Origin: Butyrivibrio proteoclasticus B316 | Lineage (GTDB): Bacteria > Bacillota > Clostridia > Lachnospirales > Lachnospiraceae | DNA: 64,000 nucleotides | Direction of reading: 5' to 3' | Assembly: GCF_000145035.1 (NCBI RefSeq) | Contig: NC_014387.1 | Coordinates: 2,532,001 to 2,596,000, forward strand | In this document: positions 35,907 through 44,286 of the stretch, piece by piece | Layout of the letters: the number at the start of each line of letters is the position of its first letter | Position numbering within the stretch: position 1 is the first letter of the stretch | The notes under the pieces: model-generated | What the model was told of the DNA's origin: nothing | What the model saw: only the letters and a program-made list of their open reading frames with translations | The model's database searches: none | Made by a program: the position numbers and the translations under genes

Positions 35907-36808
35907 TCTACACAATTACCTTTAATCCTGCTATTGATTACGTTGTTCGAATGGGAGCAGAACTTCTCCCGGGAATGACTAATCGCTCAGATTCAGAGGA
36001 ATGCTACTTTGGAGGAAAAGGAATTAACGTTTCCACAATCCTTCAGAATCTGGGAATTGAGAACACTGCTCTCGGCTTTGTAGCCGGATTTACAGGAAAA
36101 GCCATTGCCGAAAGCGTTAACCAAAAAGGAATCAAGGCTGATTTTATCGAACTGCCCGAAGGAATCTCCAGGATAAATGTCAAGATCAAGGGCGCAGCTG
36201 AGACTGAGATAAATGCTCAGGGGCCTAAGATTCCACAGGATGCTATCGACAAGCTCTTTAAACAGCTGGAAGCTTTACAGGACGGCGACACGATCATCCT
36301 TGCAGGAAGTATTCCAAACTCACTTCCAAGCGACATTTATGAGAAGATTCTCGAGAAACTCTCAGACAGACAAATCAATACCGTTGTAGACGCAACCAAG
36401 GACCTTCTCAAAAACGTGCTCAAATATCATCCATTCCTGATCAAGCCTAACAATCATGAGCTTGGTGAGATGTTCGGAACAGTACTTAAGACTGATGAAG
36501 AAATCGAAGCTCATGCCAAGAAGCTTCAGGAAATGGGCGCCAGAAACGTTCTGATCTCTATGGCTGGCGACGGTGCAATGCTCATAACAGAAACCGGTGA
36601 GAAGCACAGAGTCGGAGTTCCAAAGGGACAGGTCAGAAACTCAGTTGGTGCCGGTGACTCCATGGTTGCAGGTTTCGTTGCAGGCTATATGCAAAAGCAC
36701 GACTATGCTGAAGCTCTCAAGATGGGAACAGCCGCAGGAAGTGCTACCGCTTTCTCAGATGACCTTGCAACAGGTGAAGCGATCAGAGAACTCTATTCCA
36801 AGCTTTGA
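35903..36808 (+). CDS. fruK: 1-phosphofructokinase
   Basis: The 301-residue PfkB-family kinase turns fructose 1-phosphate into fructose 1,6-bisphosphate. The N-terminal PfkB signature GGKGINVSTILQNLG and the C-terminal VRNSVGAGDSMVAGFVAGY with the catalytic Asp (GAGDS) are both intact. Length and motifs match FruK. Translation starts in the DeoR stop codon, and the PTS transporter follows 129 bases later. Confidence 0.95.
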   Translation: MIYTITFNPAIDYVVRMGAELLPGMTNRSDSEECYFGGKGINVSTILQNLGIENTALGFVAGFTGKAIAESVNQKGIKADFIELPEGISRINVKIKGAAETEINAQGPKIPQDAIDKLFKQLEALQDGDTIILAGSIPNSLPSDIYEKILEKLSDRQINTVVDATKDLLKNVLKYHPFLIKPNNHELGEMFGTVLKTDEEIEAHAKKLQEMGARNVLISMAGDGAMLITETGEKHRVGVPKGQVRNSVGAGDSMVAGFVAGYMQKHDYAEALKMGTAAGSATAFSDDLATGEAIRELYSKL

Positions 36809-36937
36809 TCATCCAACTGTAGAATTCATAAGAATTCCAGATCATATTCAGATATAGATGAGTTTATTTCCAGAAAACTCTTTATATAAAAATCAAAAGG
36901 TATAAGTACTATGGGGAAATCCCGCAAAGGAGGGACT

Positions 36938-38860
36938 ATGAAAATCACAGATTTACTAAAAAAAGACAGTATTAGCCTTAATGTCTCAGCTGCTGACCAG
37001 AATGCTGCTATCGATGCTCTTATCGAGCTGCATGAAAAGGTTGGTAACCTGAACAATGTATCTGCCTTCAAGAAGGCAATCCTTGCAAGAGAAGAAAAAG
37101 GTTCTACAGCTATCGGAATGGGTATAGCAGTTCCACATGCAAAGTCATTTGCAGTAGCAAATCCTGGCCTGTCAGCTATTACAATTCCTGCAGGCATCGA
37201 CTACAAATCTCTTGACGGCAATCCAAGTAAACTCTTATTCATGATTGCTGCTCCTGATACAGCAGCAGATACTCATCTTGAAGTATTATCCAAGCTTATG
37301 ACACTTTTAATGGATCAGTCATTTGCTGCTAAGCTTCTTGATGCTAAGACTCCTGATGAGTTTCTTTCTATCATCGATGCCAAAGAGGCTGAGAAGGACA
37401 AGGAAGAAGCTGCCAAGAAGGCTGCTGCAGCTCCAAGTGCTGCTCCCAAAAAGCTTCTCGGCGTTACAGCATGTCCTACAGGTATCGCTCATACATTCAT
37501 GGCTGCTGAAGCTCTTGAACTCAAGGCCAAAGAAATGGGTCTTGCAATCAAGGTAGAAAAAGATGGTTCAGCCGGTGCCAAGGACGTTCTCACAGCAGCA
37601 GAAATTGCTGATGCAGACGCTATTATCATCGCATGTGACAAGAACATCGAGATGGGCAGATTCGACGGAAAAGAAGTTATCATCACTTCCACAAAAGAAG
37701 CTATTCACAACCCTGAGAACCTTATTAAGAAAGCTGTAGACGGAGAAACAACCGTTTACAAGCACACAGGTGCAGTTACAAAGACTGCTGATACTTCTAA
37801 TGAATCTATCGGAAGACAGTTTTACAAGCACCTCATGAATGGCGTTTCACATATGCTTCCATTCGTTATTGGTGGTGGTATCCTGATCGCTATTGCTTTC
37901 CTTCTTGATGATTACTCAATCGATCCTAGCAACTTTGGTTCTAACACACCTGTTGCTGCATGGTTTAAGACAATCGGCGGCGTAGCATTCGGATTTATGC
38001 TTCCAATCCTTGCCGGATTCATAGCACAGAGTATTGCTGACCGTCCAGGTCTTGCAGTTGGTTTCGTAGGCGGCGCCCTTGCCAGCACAGGTGCTACTTT
38101 CGCAGCTCCCGGCGGAAACATCCCTTCAGCTTTCCTTGGAGCTCTTGTAGCAGGTTTTGCAGCAGGTTACATAGTTCTTTTCCTGGAAAAGATCTGTGAC
38201 AAGCTTCCACAGGCTCTTGAAGGAATCAAGCCGGTTCTCATCTATCCTCTCTGCGGAATACTGGTGATCGGTCTTGTAATGTGTGCTATCAACCCTGTTG
38301 TTGGTGCTCTTAATGCCTGGATCACAGGAATCCTTGAAGGAATGGGAACTGGATCAATCGTTGTTCTTGGTATTCTTCTTGGAGCTATGATGGCTACAGA
38401 TATGGGTGGTCCTCTTAACAAGGCTGCATACGTATTCGGTACTGCTGCTCTTGCAAGCCAGAATGAGACAGGTTACATGATCATGGCTGCAGTTATGGTA
38501 GGCGGAATGGTACCTCCTATCGCTATCGCACTTGCAACTCTTGTATTCAAGAACAAGTTCACTCCAGCTGAGAGAAAGTCCGGTCCTGTTAACTTTATCA
38601 TGGGTCTTTGCTTCATCACTGAGGGTGCAATCCCATTTGCAGCTGCTGATCCTCTTAGAGTAATCCCATCTCTCATGGTTGGTTCAGGTGTTGCCGGCGC
38701 TCTTTCAATGGTATTTAAGTGCACACTTATGGCTCCTCACGGCGGAATCTTCGTATTCCCTGTAGTTGGTAACGTAGGAATGTATCTTGTAGCACTTCTC
38801 GTTGGATCAGTTGTAGGTTGCCTCATGCTCGGACTTCTCAAAAAGAAGGTTGAGGACTGA
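36938..38860 (+). CDS. fruA: Fructose PTS enzyme IIABC
   Basis: This 640-residue fused PTS permease imports and phosphorylates fructose to fructose 1-phosphate. The IIA domain comes first with its phosphohistidine in GIAVPHAKSFAVAN (about residue 66). An Ala/Lys-rich linker leads to IIB with the phosphocysteine in LLGVTACPTGIAHTFMAAEAL. The multispan IIC follows from about 300 (ISLPFVIGGGILIAIAFLL-type segments). The true start is the ATG at 36938-36940, with AAAGGAGGG upstream. The ATG nine codons earlier reads through that ribosome site. Confidence 0.96.
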   Translation: MKITDLLKKDSISLNVSAADQNAAIDALIELHEKVGNLNNVSAFKKAILAREEKGSTAIGMGIAVPHAKSFAVANPGLSAITIPAGIDYKSLDGNPSKLLFMIAAPDTAADTHLEVLSKLMTLLMDQSFAAKLLDAKTPDEFLSIIDAKEAEKDKEEAAKKAAAAPSAAPKKLLGVTACPTGIAHTFMAAEALELKAKEMGLAIKVEKDGSAGAKDVLTAAEIADADAIIIACDKNIEMGRFDGKEVIITSTKEAIHNPENLIKKAVDGETTVYKHTGAVTKTADTSNESIGRQFYKHLMNGVSHMLPFVIGGGILIAIAFLLDDYSIDPSNFGSNTPVAAWFKTIGGVAFGFMLPILAGFIAQSIADRPGLAVGFVGGALASTGATFAAPGGNIPSAFLGALVAGFAAGYIVLFLEKICDKLPQALEGIKPVLIYPLCGILVIGLVMCAINPVVGALNAWITGILEGMGTGSIVVLGILLGAMMATDMGGPLNKAAYVFGTAALASQNETGYMIMAAVMVGGMVPPIAIALATLVFKNKFTPAERKSGPVNFIMGLCFITEGAIPFAAADPLRVIPSLMVGSGVAGALSMVFKCTLMAPHGGIFVFPVVGNVGMYLVALLVGSVVGCLMLGLLKKKVED

Positions 38861-38890
38861 TATATAGTCATATAAAGATATTTAATCATA

Positions 38891-38917
38891 GCACAGCCGC
38901 TTTATCAGCGGCTGTGC
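38891..38917 (+). terminator. Hairpin between fruA and ptsH
   Basis: A perfect 10-bp stem GCACAGCCGC / GCGGCTGTGC with a seven-base loop lies 30 bases after fruA. There is no clean T-run, so it may only attenuate transcription or protect the upstream mRNA end, leaving ptsH and ptsI at a different level from the fru genes. Confidence 0.55.
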
Positions 38918-39006
38918 ACTTGGTTATTAATTCGGTTACTTTTCGAAGTTCTTTACTTTGAATTGATAATATATAAGTTTTTTATTTAAGAAAGGAAATA
39001 ACAATA

Positions 39007-39270
39007 ATGGTATCACAGAAAATCACAGTAACTAACGAACAGGGTATGCACATGCGTCCGGCTAGTCTCTTCTGCCAGACAGTAACCCCTTTCGCAAGCG
39101 ATGTTAAGGTAGTATTCAACGGCACAACATACGATGCCAAGAGCGTTATGATGCTCATGAGCGCATGCATTAAGTGCGGTGCAGAGATTGAAATCGTATG
39201 TGACGGTCCTGATGAAGCAGATGCACTCAAGAAGGCTGTTGAGCTTGTAGAGAGCGGACTTGGTGACTAA
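39007..39270 (+). CDS. ptsH: Phosphocarrier protein HPr
   Basis: The 87-residue general PTS phosphocarrier accepts phosphate from enzyme I at the His in QGMHMRPAS (residue 15) and passes it to IIA domains. The regulatory Ser lies in DAKSVMMLM (position 46 region), the site used by HPr kinase in Firmicutes. The ATG has AAAGGAAATAACA upstream. It lies between fruA and ptsI. Confidence 0.95.
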   Translation: MVSQKITVTNEQGMHMRPASLFCQTVTPFASDVKVVFNGTTYDAKSVMMLMSACIKCGAEIEIVCDGPDEADALKKAVELVESGLGD

Positions 39271-39280
39271 TTAACTGTTA

Positions 39281-39359
39281 GTCAGATATAGATAGACATC
39301 TCAAATCTCTGATGTTTCCTTAAAACAAATCGATTTGATATGTCTTATCTATATCTGAC
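39281..39359 (+). other. Long stem-loop between ptsH and ptsI
   Basis: GTCAGATATAGATAGACAT (39281-39299) pairs with 39340-39359 over 19 bp with one bulged A, around a 40-base loop. No T-run follows, so it is not a typical terminator. Its location ten bases after the ptsH stop suggests mRNA processing or differential stability between ptsH and ptsI. Confidence 0.55.
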
Positions 39360-39432
39360 TTATATTCTCACTAATACTTACACAGATTGTTAACAGAACA
39401 CCTCGTTAACTTTTATATATTGGAGGAAGAGA

Positions 39433-41139
39433 ATGTACAAAGGAATTGCCGCATCTCGCGGTATTGGCATCGGAAGCATTTGCGTTATAGCAGAACACGA
39501 TCTTAGTTTTGAAAAAAAGAAAATTGAAGATACTGCTGCTGAAAAAGAACGTTTTAACAAGGCAGTTGATGAATTCAAAGAAGAGACCATGAAGCAGGCT
39601 GAAGATATCAGAAAAAGAATTGGCCCCAAGGAAGCTGAAATCCTTGAAGGCCATCTTGTTATGATATCAGATCCCTCAATGTCCGGTGAAATGACCAAAA
39701 TGATTGATGCCGGCCAGTGTGCAGAAGCCGCTGTAGAAGCCGTATGTGATATGTTCATCGGCATGTTCTCACAGATGGATGATGAAATGATGAAGCAGCG
39801 TGCTTCAGATATCAGCGATATCAAAGTCAGCCTGTTAAAGATTCTCCTCGGAATAAAGGATATTGATATCAGTAAGGTTGAGCCCGGCACTATTCTGGTA
39901 GCCAAGGATCTCACACCTTCAATGACATCTCAGATCAACAACAAGAACGTCGCAGGAATCATTACAGAGGTCGGAGGTAAGACTTCCCACTCCGCAATAC
40001 TTGCAAGAGCACTTGAAATTCCTGCTGTACTCTCTGTTCCTGATGTAACAACCCTTGTCAAAGATAAAGACACGGCAATTGTTGACGGAACTGAAGGCAT
40101 TGTCTACATAAATCCTGAAGGTGACATTTTATCCAAGTATCTGATCAAACGCGAAGATTTCATCCGCAAGCAGTCAGAACTCAAAGGTTTCCTTGGAAAA
40201 GAAACACTTACAGCAGACGGTGAAAGCGTTGAGCTCTTCTGCAATATCGGAACTCCCAAGGATGCCAAAAAAGCTCTTGAATGTGATGGCGAAGGCATAG
40301 GTCTTTTCCGTTCAGAATTCCTGTTCATGGATAGCGGACATCTTCCAACAGAGGAAGAACAGTTTAACGCTTACAAGGAAGCTGCTGTAACAATGGATGG
40401 CAAGCCTGTTATCATCAGAACTCTTGATATCGGTGGCGACAAAGATATCCCATATCTTGGAATGAAGAAGGAAGAAAACCCATTTTTGGGCTACAGAGCC
40501 GTAAGATATTGCCTGGGTAATAAAGAGGCCTATATGCTACAGCTTCGCGCTATAGTAAGGGCAAGTGCCTTTGGTAAGATCAAGATCATGCTTCCTCTTG
40601 TAACCTGTGTGGAAGAGCTTCGCGCAGTTAAAGAGATGATCTCTGACATCAAAAAAGATTTTGATACAAACGGTATTGATTACGATAAAGATATAGAAGT
40701 TGGATGTATGATCGAGACTCCTGCCGCTTCTCTTATAGCAGATATTCTTGCCAAGGAAGCAGACTTCTTCTCTATCGGTACCAACGACCTTACTCAGTAC
40801 ACCATGAGTGTTGACAGAGGAAATGCTGATGTAGCTTATCTATATTCTACATTCCAGCCATCAGTACTGCGCTCCATCAAGCACATCATTGAATGTGGCA
40901 GAAATGCCGGTATCCCTGTAGGCATGTGCGGAGAAGCTGCTGCAGATCCTCTTATGATACCTCTTCTCATCTCCTTTGGGCTTACAGAGTTCTCAGTAAA
41001 CCCTGTACTGGTATTAACAGCCAGATGCATAATATCCAAATGGAGTAAAAAAGAGGCAGACGAACTTGCAGATAAGATCATGAGCCTTACTACTGAGGCT
41101 GAAATCGTAGCTGCACTTAAAGAAGCATCTAAAGAATAA
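39433..41139 (+). CDS. ptsI: PTS enzyme I (phosphoenolpyruvate-protein phosphotransferase)
   Basis: This 568-residue enzyme starts the PTS chain by moving phosphate from PEP to HPr. The phosphohistidine is in ITEVGGKTSHSAILARALEIPAV. The PEP-binding barrel has FRSEFLFMD, IRTLDIGGDKDIPYL, GCMIETPAASLIAD, FSIGTNDLTQYTMSVDR and the catalytic Cys in GMCGEAAADP. The ATG has TTGGAGGAAGAG upstream. Its last ~40 residues end a few bases before a strong terminator. Confidence 0.96.
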   Translation: MYKGIAASRGIGIGSICVIAEHDLSFEKKKIEDTAAEKERFNKAVDEFKEETMKQAEDIRKRIGPKEAEILEGHLVMISDPSMSGEMTKMIDAGQCAEAAVEAVCDMFIGMFSQMDDEMMKQRASDISDIKVSLLKILLGIKDIDISKVEPGTILVAKDLTPSMTSQINNKNVAGIITEVGGKTSHSAILARALEIPAVLSVPDVTTLVKDKDTAIVDGTEGIVYINPEGDILSKYLIKREDFIRKQSELKGFLGKETLTADGESVELFCNIGTPKDAKKALECDGEGIGLFRSEFLFMDSGHLPTEEEQFNAYKEAAVTMDGKPVIIRTLDIGGDKDIPYLGMKKEENPFLGYRAVRYCLGNKEAYMLQLRAIVRASAFGKIKIMLPLVTCVEELRAVKEMISDIKKDFDTNGIDYDKDIEVGCMIETPAASLIADILAKEADFFSIGTNDLTQYTMSVDRGNADVAYLYSTFQPSVLRSIKHIIECGRNAGIPVGMCGEAAADPLMIPLLISFGLTEFSVNPVLVLTARCIISKWSKKEADELADKIMSLTTEAEIVAALKEASKE

Positions 41140-41157
41140 TTAAGGCATTGAAAAAGG

Positions 41158-41185
41158 GGCTGTCGCACTAATTTAGTGTGACAGC
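41158..41185 (+). terminator. Intrinsic terminator of ptsI
   Basis: GGCTGTCGCACTAA pairs with TTAGTGTGACAGCC (one wobble) with no extra loop bases, then TTTTTAA follows. It begins 18 bases after the ptsI stop. A related GGGGCTGTCGC hairpin lies on the other side of the transposase (43215-43258). Confidence 0.8.
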
Positions 41186-41194
41186 CTTTTTAAC

Positions 41195-41388
41195 GCCCAG
41201 CCCCTCAGGCATCCGCACAGAAATGATTGTTTTCGTCTGCGGTGTGATTTTCTAAAACTCATTAAGCATCAAATGCCTCATTTCGACGTTGCTCAGAGAA
41301 ATCGGCATTTGATGCTTTCTTCGTTTTGAAAATCATCATCCTCGTCCGAGAACTGCACATTTCCATGCAGATGTCTGAGGGGCTGGGC
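41195..41388. repeat. Palindromic element (194 bp) upstream of the transposase
   Basis: The ends are 18-base inverted repeats (GCCCAGCCCCTCAGGCAT with its complement, one mismatch). Inner paired blocks are TGATTTTCTAAAAC with GTTTTGAAAATCA (41245-41258 / 41323-41335) and AGCATCAAATGCC with GGCATTTGATGCT (41265-41277 / 41304-41316). The whole can fold as one hairpin. It looks like a miniature inverted-repeat element or the left part of the insertion sequence. No ORF is present. Confidence 0.7.
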
Positions 41389-41414
41389 TGCTAGTAAATA
41401 TCTTCACATAAAGC

Positions 41415-41444
41415 AAAAACCAGACTTCGAAAAGCCTGGTTTTT
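41415..41444 (+). terminator. Hairpin directly upstream of the transposase
   Basis: AAAAACCAG pairs with CTGGTTTTT around ACTT-CGA-AAAG, ending in a T-run 10 bases before the transposase ATG. Such hairpins in insertion sequences block transcription entering from outside and keep transposase levels low. Confidence 0.6.
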
Positions 41445-41454
41445 ACTGTAAAAT

Positions 41455-43089
41455 ATGTTTATGCGACTAAACAAAATCTTACAAGGAGATTATACAGTTT
41501 CTTCCTTGTATCATCAAATCAAACTTCCGCTCGACATAGAAATTTCTATCCCATCCGATGATCCGGTGCGCCTGTTAAGTGCATTTGTGGAGGAAATGAA
41601 TCTTTCTGATCTGTATAAAACTTATGACAGAATCAGAAAAGGCCAGGCTTCACCGCGTCAGATGCTTAAGATTGTTATCTATGCAGCAATGAACAGAATC
41701 TATTCAAGTCGTGATATTGAGTCCGCCTGCAAAAGAGACATCAATTTCATGTACCTTCTGGATGGAGCACCTGCTCCAGACCATTCCACAATAGCAAGAT
41801 TTATATCAATGCATCTTTCACAATGCGCTAAGCAGATCATGGCACAGGTAGGGACCATACTGCTCGAACTGGGAGAAATATCAGGCGAAAACATCTTTAT
41901 CGATGGAACAAAGATAGAGTCAGTAGCCAACAAGTATACCTTTGTATGGAAAAAAGCTGTGTCCAAAAACATGATAAAGCTCACTGAAAAGATATGTGTT
42001 TTCTGCGCCAGATGTGAAGAACTTTATGGAATAAAAGTAGTCTATAACGATCAGATATCATTACATACCCTTAAGCGTCTTAGAAAGAAACTGTACAAGC
42101 TCAAGGAGGATGAAGGTATTGAATTCGTTCATGGAATTGGCAAAAGGAAAACTCAGTTGCAACGTTCGTTGGAAGCTCTTGAAGAATACATAGAAAAACT
42201 CAAAGAATACAACCATAAGCTTTATGTATGCGGCACCAGAAATAGTTATTCAAAGACTGATACCGACGCAACATTCATGAGAATGAAGGAAGATGCCATG
42301 CTCAATGGCCAGCTTAAGCCAGCATACAATCTGCAGCATGGCGTGGATTCAGAGTATGTCACATGGCTGGATGTCTTTCCGGCTCCAACAGATACCATTA
42401 CATTGATACCATTTCTGAAAGACATGGAGTCACATCTTACATTCAAGTATAAAAACATCGTTGCTGATGCAGGATACGAAAGCGAAGAAAACTACATATT
42501 CATCGAGTCCAACGAGCAGGCCGCGTACATCAAGCCTCAAAACTACGAACTTTCAAAAACAAGGAAGTTCAGGAATGACATAAGCAGGCGTGAAAACATG
42601 GACTATGATCCTGAGTCAGACTGCTACACATGCAGAAATGGTCAACAGCTCCCTGCAGTATCCAAAAGAACACAAAAATCAGCAACCGGATATCAGCGTG
42701 AAGTTACGATATATGAATGCAGTAGTTGCAATAACTGCCCCTACAAGAAAGATTGCATTAAAGGGAATAACTGTAAGACCGCATTAGAAGATAGAAATAA
42801 AAAGCTTTCTGTCTCAAGAAAAATGGAAGAAAAACGAGCAGAATGTCTTGAACGGATAACCAGTGATTACGGAACACAGCTGAGGATGAACCGAAGCATC
42901 CAGGCAGAAGGATCCTTCGCAAATGTGAAAGAAGACATGAACTTCAGAAGATATCTGTACCGTGGAAAAGAAAATGTTCTTACACAGAGCATACTTTTGG
43001 CAATCGGCTATGACATAAATAAGCTGCATCATAAAATTGCTGCTGAGCGAACAGGAACGCATCTGTTTGAATTAAAAAAGGTTTCATAA
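41455..43089 (+). CDS. IS1182-family transposase
   Basis: The 544-residue DDE transposase has a DUF772-like N-terminal domain (PVRLLSAFVEEMNLSDLY...CKRDINFMYLLDGAPAPDHSTIARF). The catalytic residues are recognisable: Asp in NIFIDGTKIESVANKYTF, Asp in NIVADAGYESEENY, and Glu in IQAEGSFANVKEDMNFRRYLYRG. A Cys cluster (CSSCNNCPYKKDC) sits between the second Asp and the Glu, as usual for IS1182. It appears full length and uninterrupted. The ends of the insertion sequence were not resolved: no clear terminal inverted repeat or target duplication was found. Confidence 0.92.
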   Translation: MFMRLNKILQGDYTVSSLYHQIKLPLDIEISIPSDDPVRLLSAFVEEMNLSDLYKTYDRIRKGQASPRQMLKIVIYAAMNRIYSSRDIESACKRDINFMYLLDGAPAPDHSTIARFISMHLSQCAKQIMAQVGTILLELGEISGENIFIDGTKIESVANKYTFVWKKAVSKNMIKLTEKICVFCARCEELYGIKVVYNDQISLHTLKRLRKKLYKLKEDEGIEFVHGIGKRKTQLQRSLEALEEYIEKLKEYNHKLYVCGTRNSYSKTDTDATFMRMKEDAMLNGQLKPAYNLQHGVDSEYVTWLDVFPAPTDTITLIPFLKDMESHLTFKYKNIVADAGYESEENYIFIESNEQAAYIKPQNYELSKTRKFRNDISRRENMDYDPESDCYTCRNGQQLPAVSKRTQKSATGYQREVTIYECSSCNNCPYKKDCIKGNNCKTALEDRNKKLSVSRKMEEKRAECLERITSDYGTQLRMNRSIQAEGSFANVKEDMNFRRYLYRGKENVLTQSILLAIGYDINKLHHKIAAERTGTHLFELKKVS

Positions 43090-43214
43090 TTTTTGAAACT
43101 TCAAAGCAGAAAAGGCAACAATGCACCGATTAGCACATCGGCTTATTAAAGTACTCTATTTTTGACAGCAGGAAAGATACCGACTTCTCAAATCCACTAT
43201 TTAAGGCATAAAAA

Positions 43215-43258
43215 TGGGGCCTCGCCCAGATGATTTTATCATCTAGAGCGACAGCCCC
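43215..43258 (-). terminator. Terminator of the 52-residue gene
   Basis: GGGGC..CGC..AGATGAT pairs with ATCATCTAGAGCGACAGCCCC around TTTT. On the minus strand it is followed by ATTTTTATG. It lies 17 bases past the stop of the short gene at 43276-43434. It shares GGGGCTGTCGC with the ptsI terminator. Confidence 0.65.
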
Positions 43259-43275
43259 TTGTATTATAGTTATAT

Positions 43276-43434
43276 TTATCTCATATTACGCAGCATTTCA
43301 ATTGCTGTCTGAGGACGAGCCTCAGTCTTAACATTAGGAACTTCATATTTAGCAAGAAGTCTTGCTCTCATTTCCTCTGGATGATTATATAATTGATCCA
43401 TGATTCGATCAAAGGCCTGTTTCCATTCGCCCAT
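43276..43434 (-). CDS. Small hypothetical protein (52 residues)
   Basis: The reading frame is MGEWKQAFDRIMDQLYNHPE, then EMRARLLAKYEVPNVKTEAR, then PQTAIEMLRNMR. It is amphipathic and helical with no signal or membrane segment. The start has a very strong GGAGGTAATGTGAT site, and a hairpin terminator follows the stop, both of which argue for a real gene. I do not recognise a family. It is shorter than usual gene-calling cut-offs. The gap upstream (43435-43683) holds TGTGAA-rich sequence but no gene I can support. Confidence 0.7.
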   Translation of the reverse strand: MGEWKQAFDRIMDQLYNHPEEMRARLLAKYEVPNVKTEARPQTAIEMLRNMR

Positions 43435-43683
43435 ATCACATTACCTCCATCATATAGTCCCCCTCAGACCTGATGTAAGAAATTCATCAATTACTTCATA
43501 CACTCCCAAATCATAGATTTAGGAATTTCACTCCAAACAACGTTAGCGTTTAATATCGTAACTGATTAATCATCTAATAGCAATGTGAAAAATCACAAAA
43601 ATTTGTGAAATAACTGTGAACCCCAAAGCCCGCACCCAATGGGCATTTCAGCACATCACAATCCCTGAGCAAGCATTCACGAC

Positions 43684-44265
43684 GCTCAATAAAGGATTTT
43701 TTCGTCCTTGTGAGAATCCGGAGATTTCATGAGCCCTTTAAAAGCTATATAAGAATTCTGCTTCGTTTCAACTTGTCTGAGCACTTAGGAAGCCCTTTCC
43801 TCGCACCACTTCCCTTTGCTCGTCACTGACAAATGCAGATTTTCTTAGATGTTTCCGCATTTTTTCTTTTATTGATGCATGTTCAGCTAAACTTGCAGGA
43901 CGGACAGTAAATTAGCTTAATGAAAATGCCTTAGCTCGCACAGCGAGCGTAAGCAAAAAGAGAGAACTCAATCTTACAAGTTAACTTGAAGAAGTTGAGT
44001 TCTCTCTTTTTGTAAGCGCTACGCGCTATAAGGCATTTTCATCATGAATACAACTAGCCGTCCTGCTTCAAACAGAGCTTCGCATGCATCGTGAAAAAAT
44101 GCTATGGAAACATTAGAAAATCGCATTTGCCATCTCAGACTCGCAATGGAAAGCTGGCTGCATCAGAGCGCTTCATAAGTGCGAGTTTTGAAACGAAGAA
44201 TTCTTATGGTGCTTTTAAAAGGCCATGAAATCCCGGATTTGAGTGGCGAAAAAACCTTTATGAGC
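43684..44265 (-). repeat. Long palindromic element, copy B (core 43817-44145)
   Basis: The 329-bp core is the reverse complement of copy A. Outside it, further arms pair: TCCGGAGATTTCATG..CTTTAAAAG..TAAGAATTCT..CTTCGTTTCAA (43717-43771) with its complement at 44188-44237, and GCTCAATAAAGG (43684) with CCTTTATGAGC (44255-44265). The whole is thus a roughly 580-bp imperfect palindrome. Inner hairpins are GCTCGC/GCGAGC (43934-43948), the central stem (43954-43971 with 43995-44012) and AGCGC-TAC-GCGCT (44015-44027). Paired bases differ from copy A but still match. It lies just after the stop of the heptad-repeat lipoprotein. There is no ORF inside. Confidence 0.85.
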
Positions 44266-44286
44266 AAGTATCGGCTTAGCTCAGGC

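Noticed and set aside
41156..43258. GGGGCTGTCGC at both sides of the transposase as IS terminal inverted repeats
   Set aside because: Each copy is part of a complete hairpin with a T-run that suits the neighbouring gene (ptsI, 52-residue gene), and no target duplication is seen. It remains possible that one end was formed by the IS.
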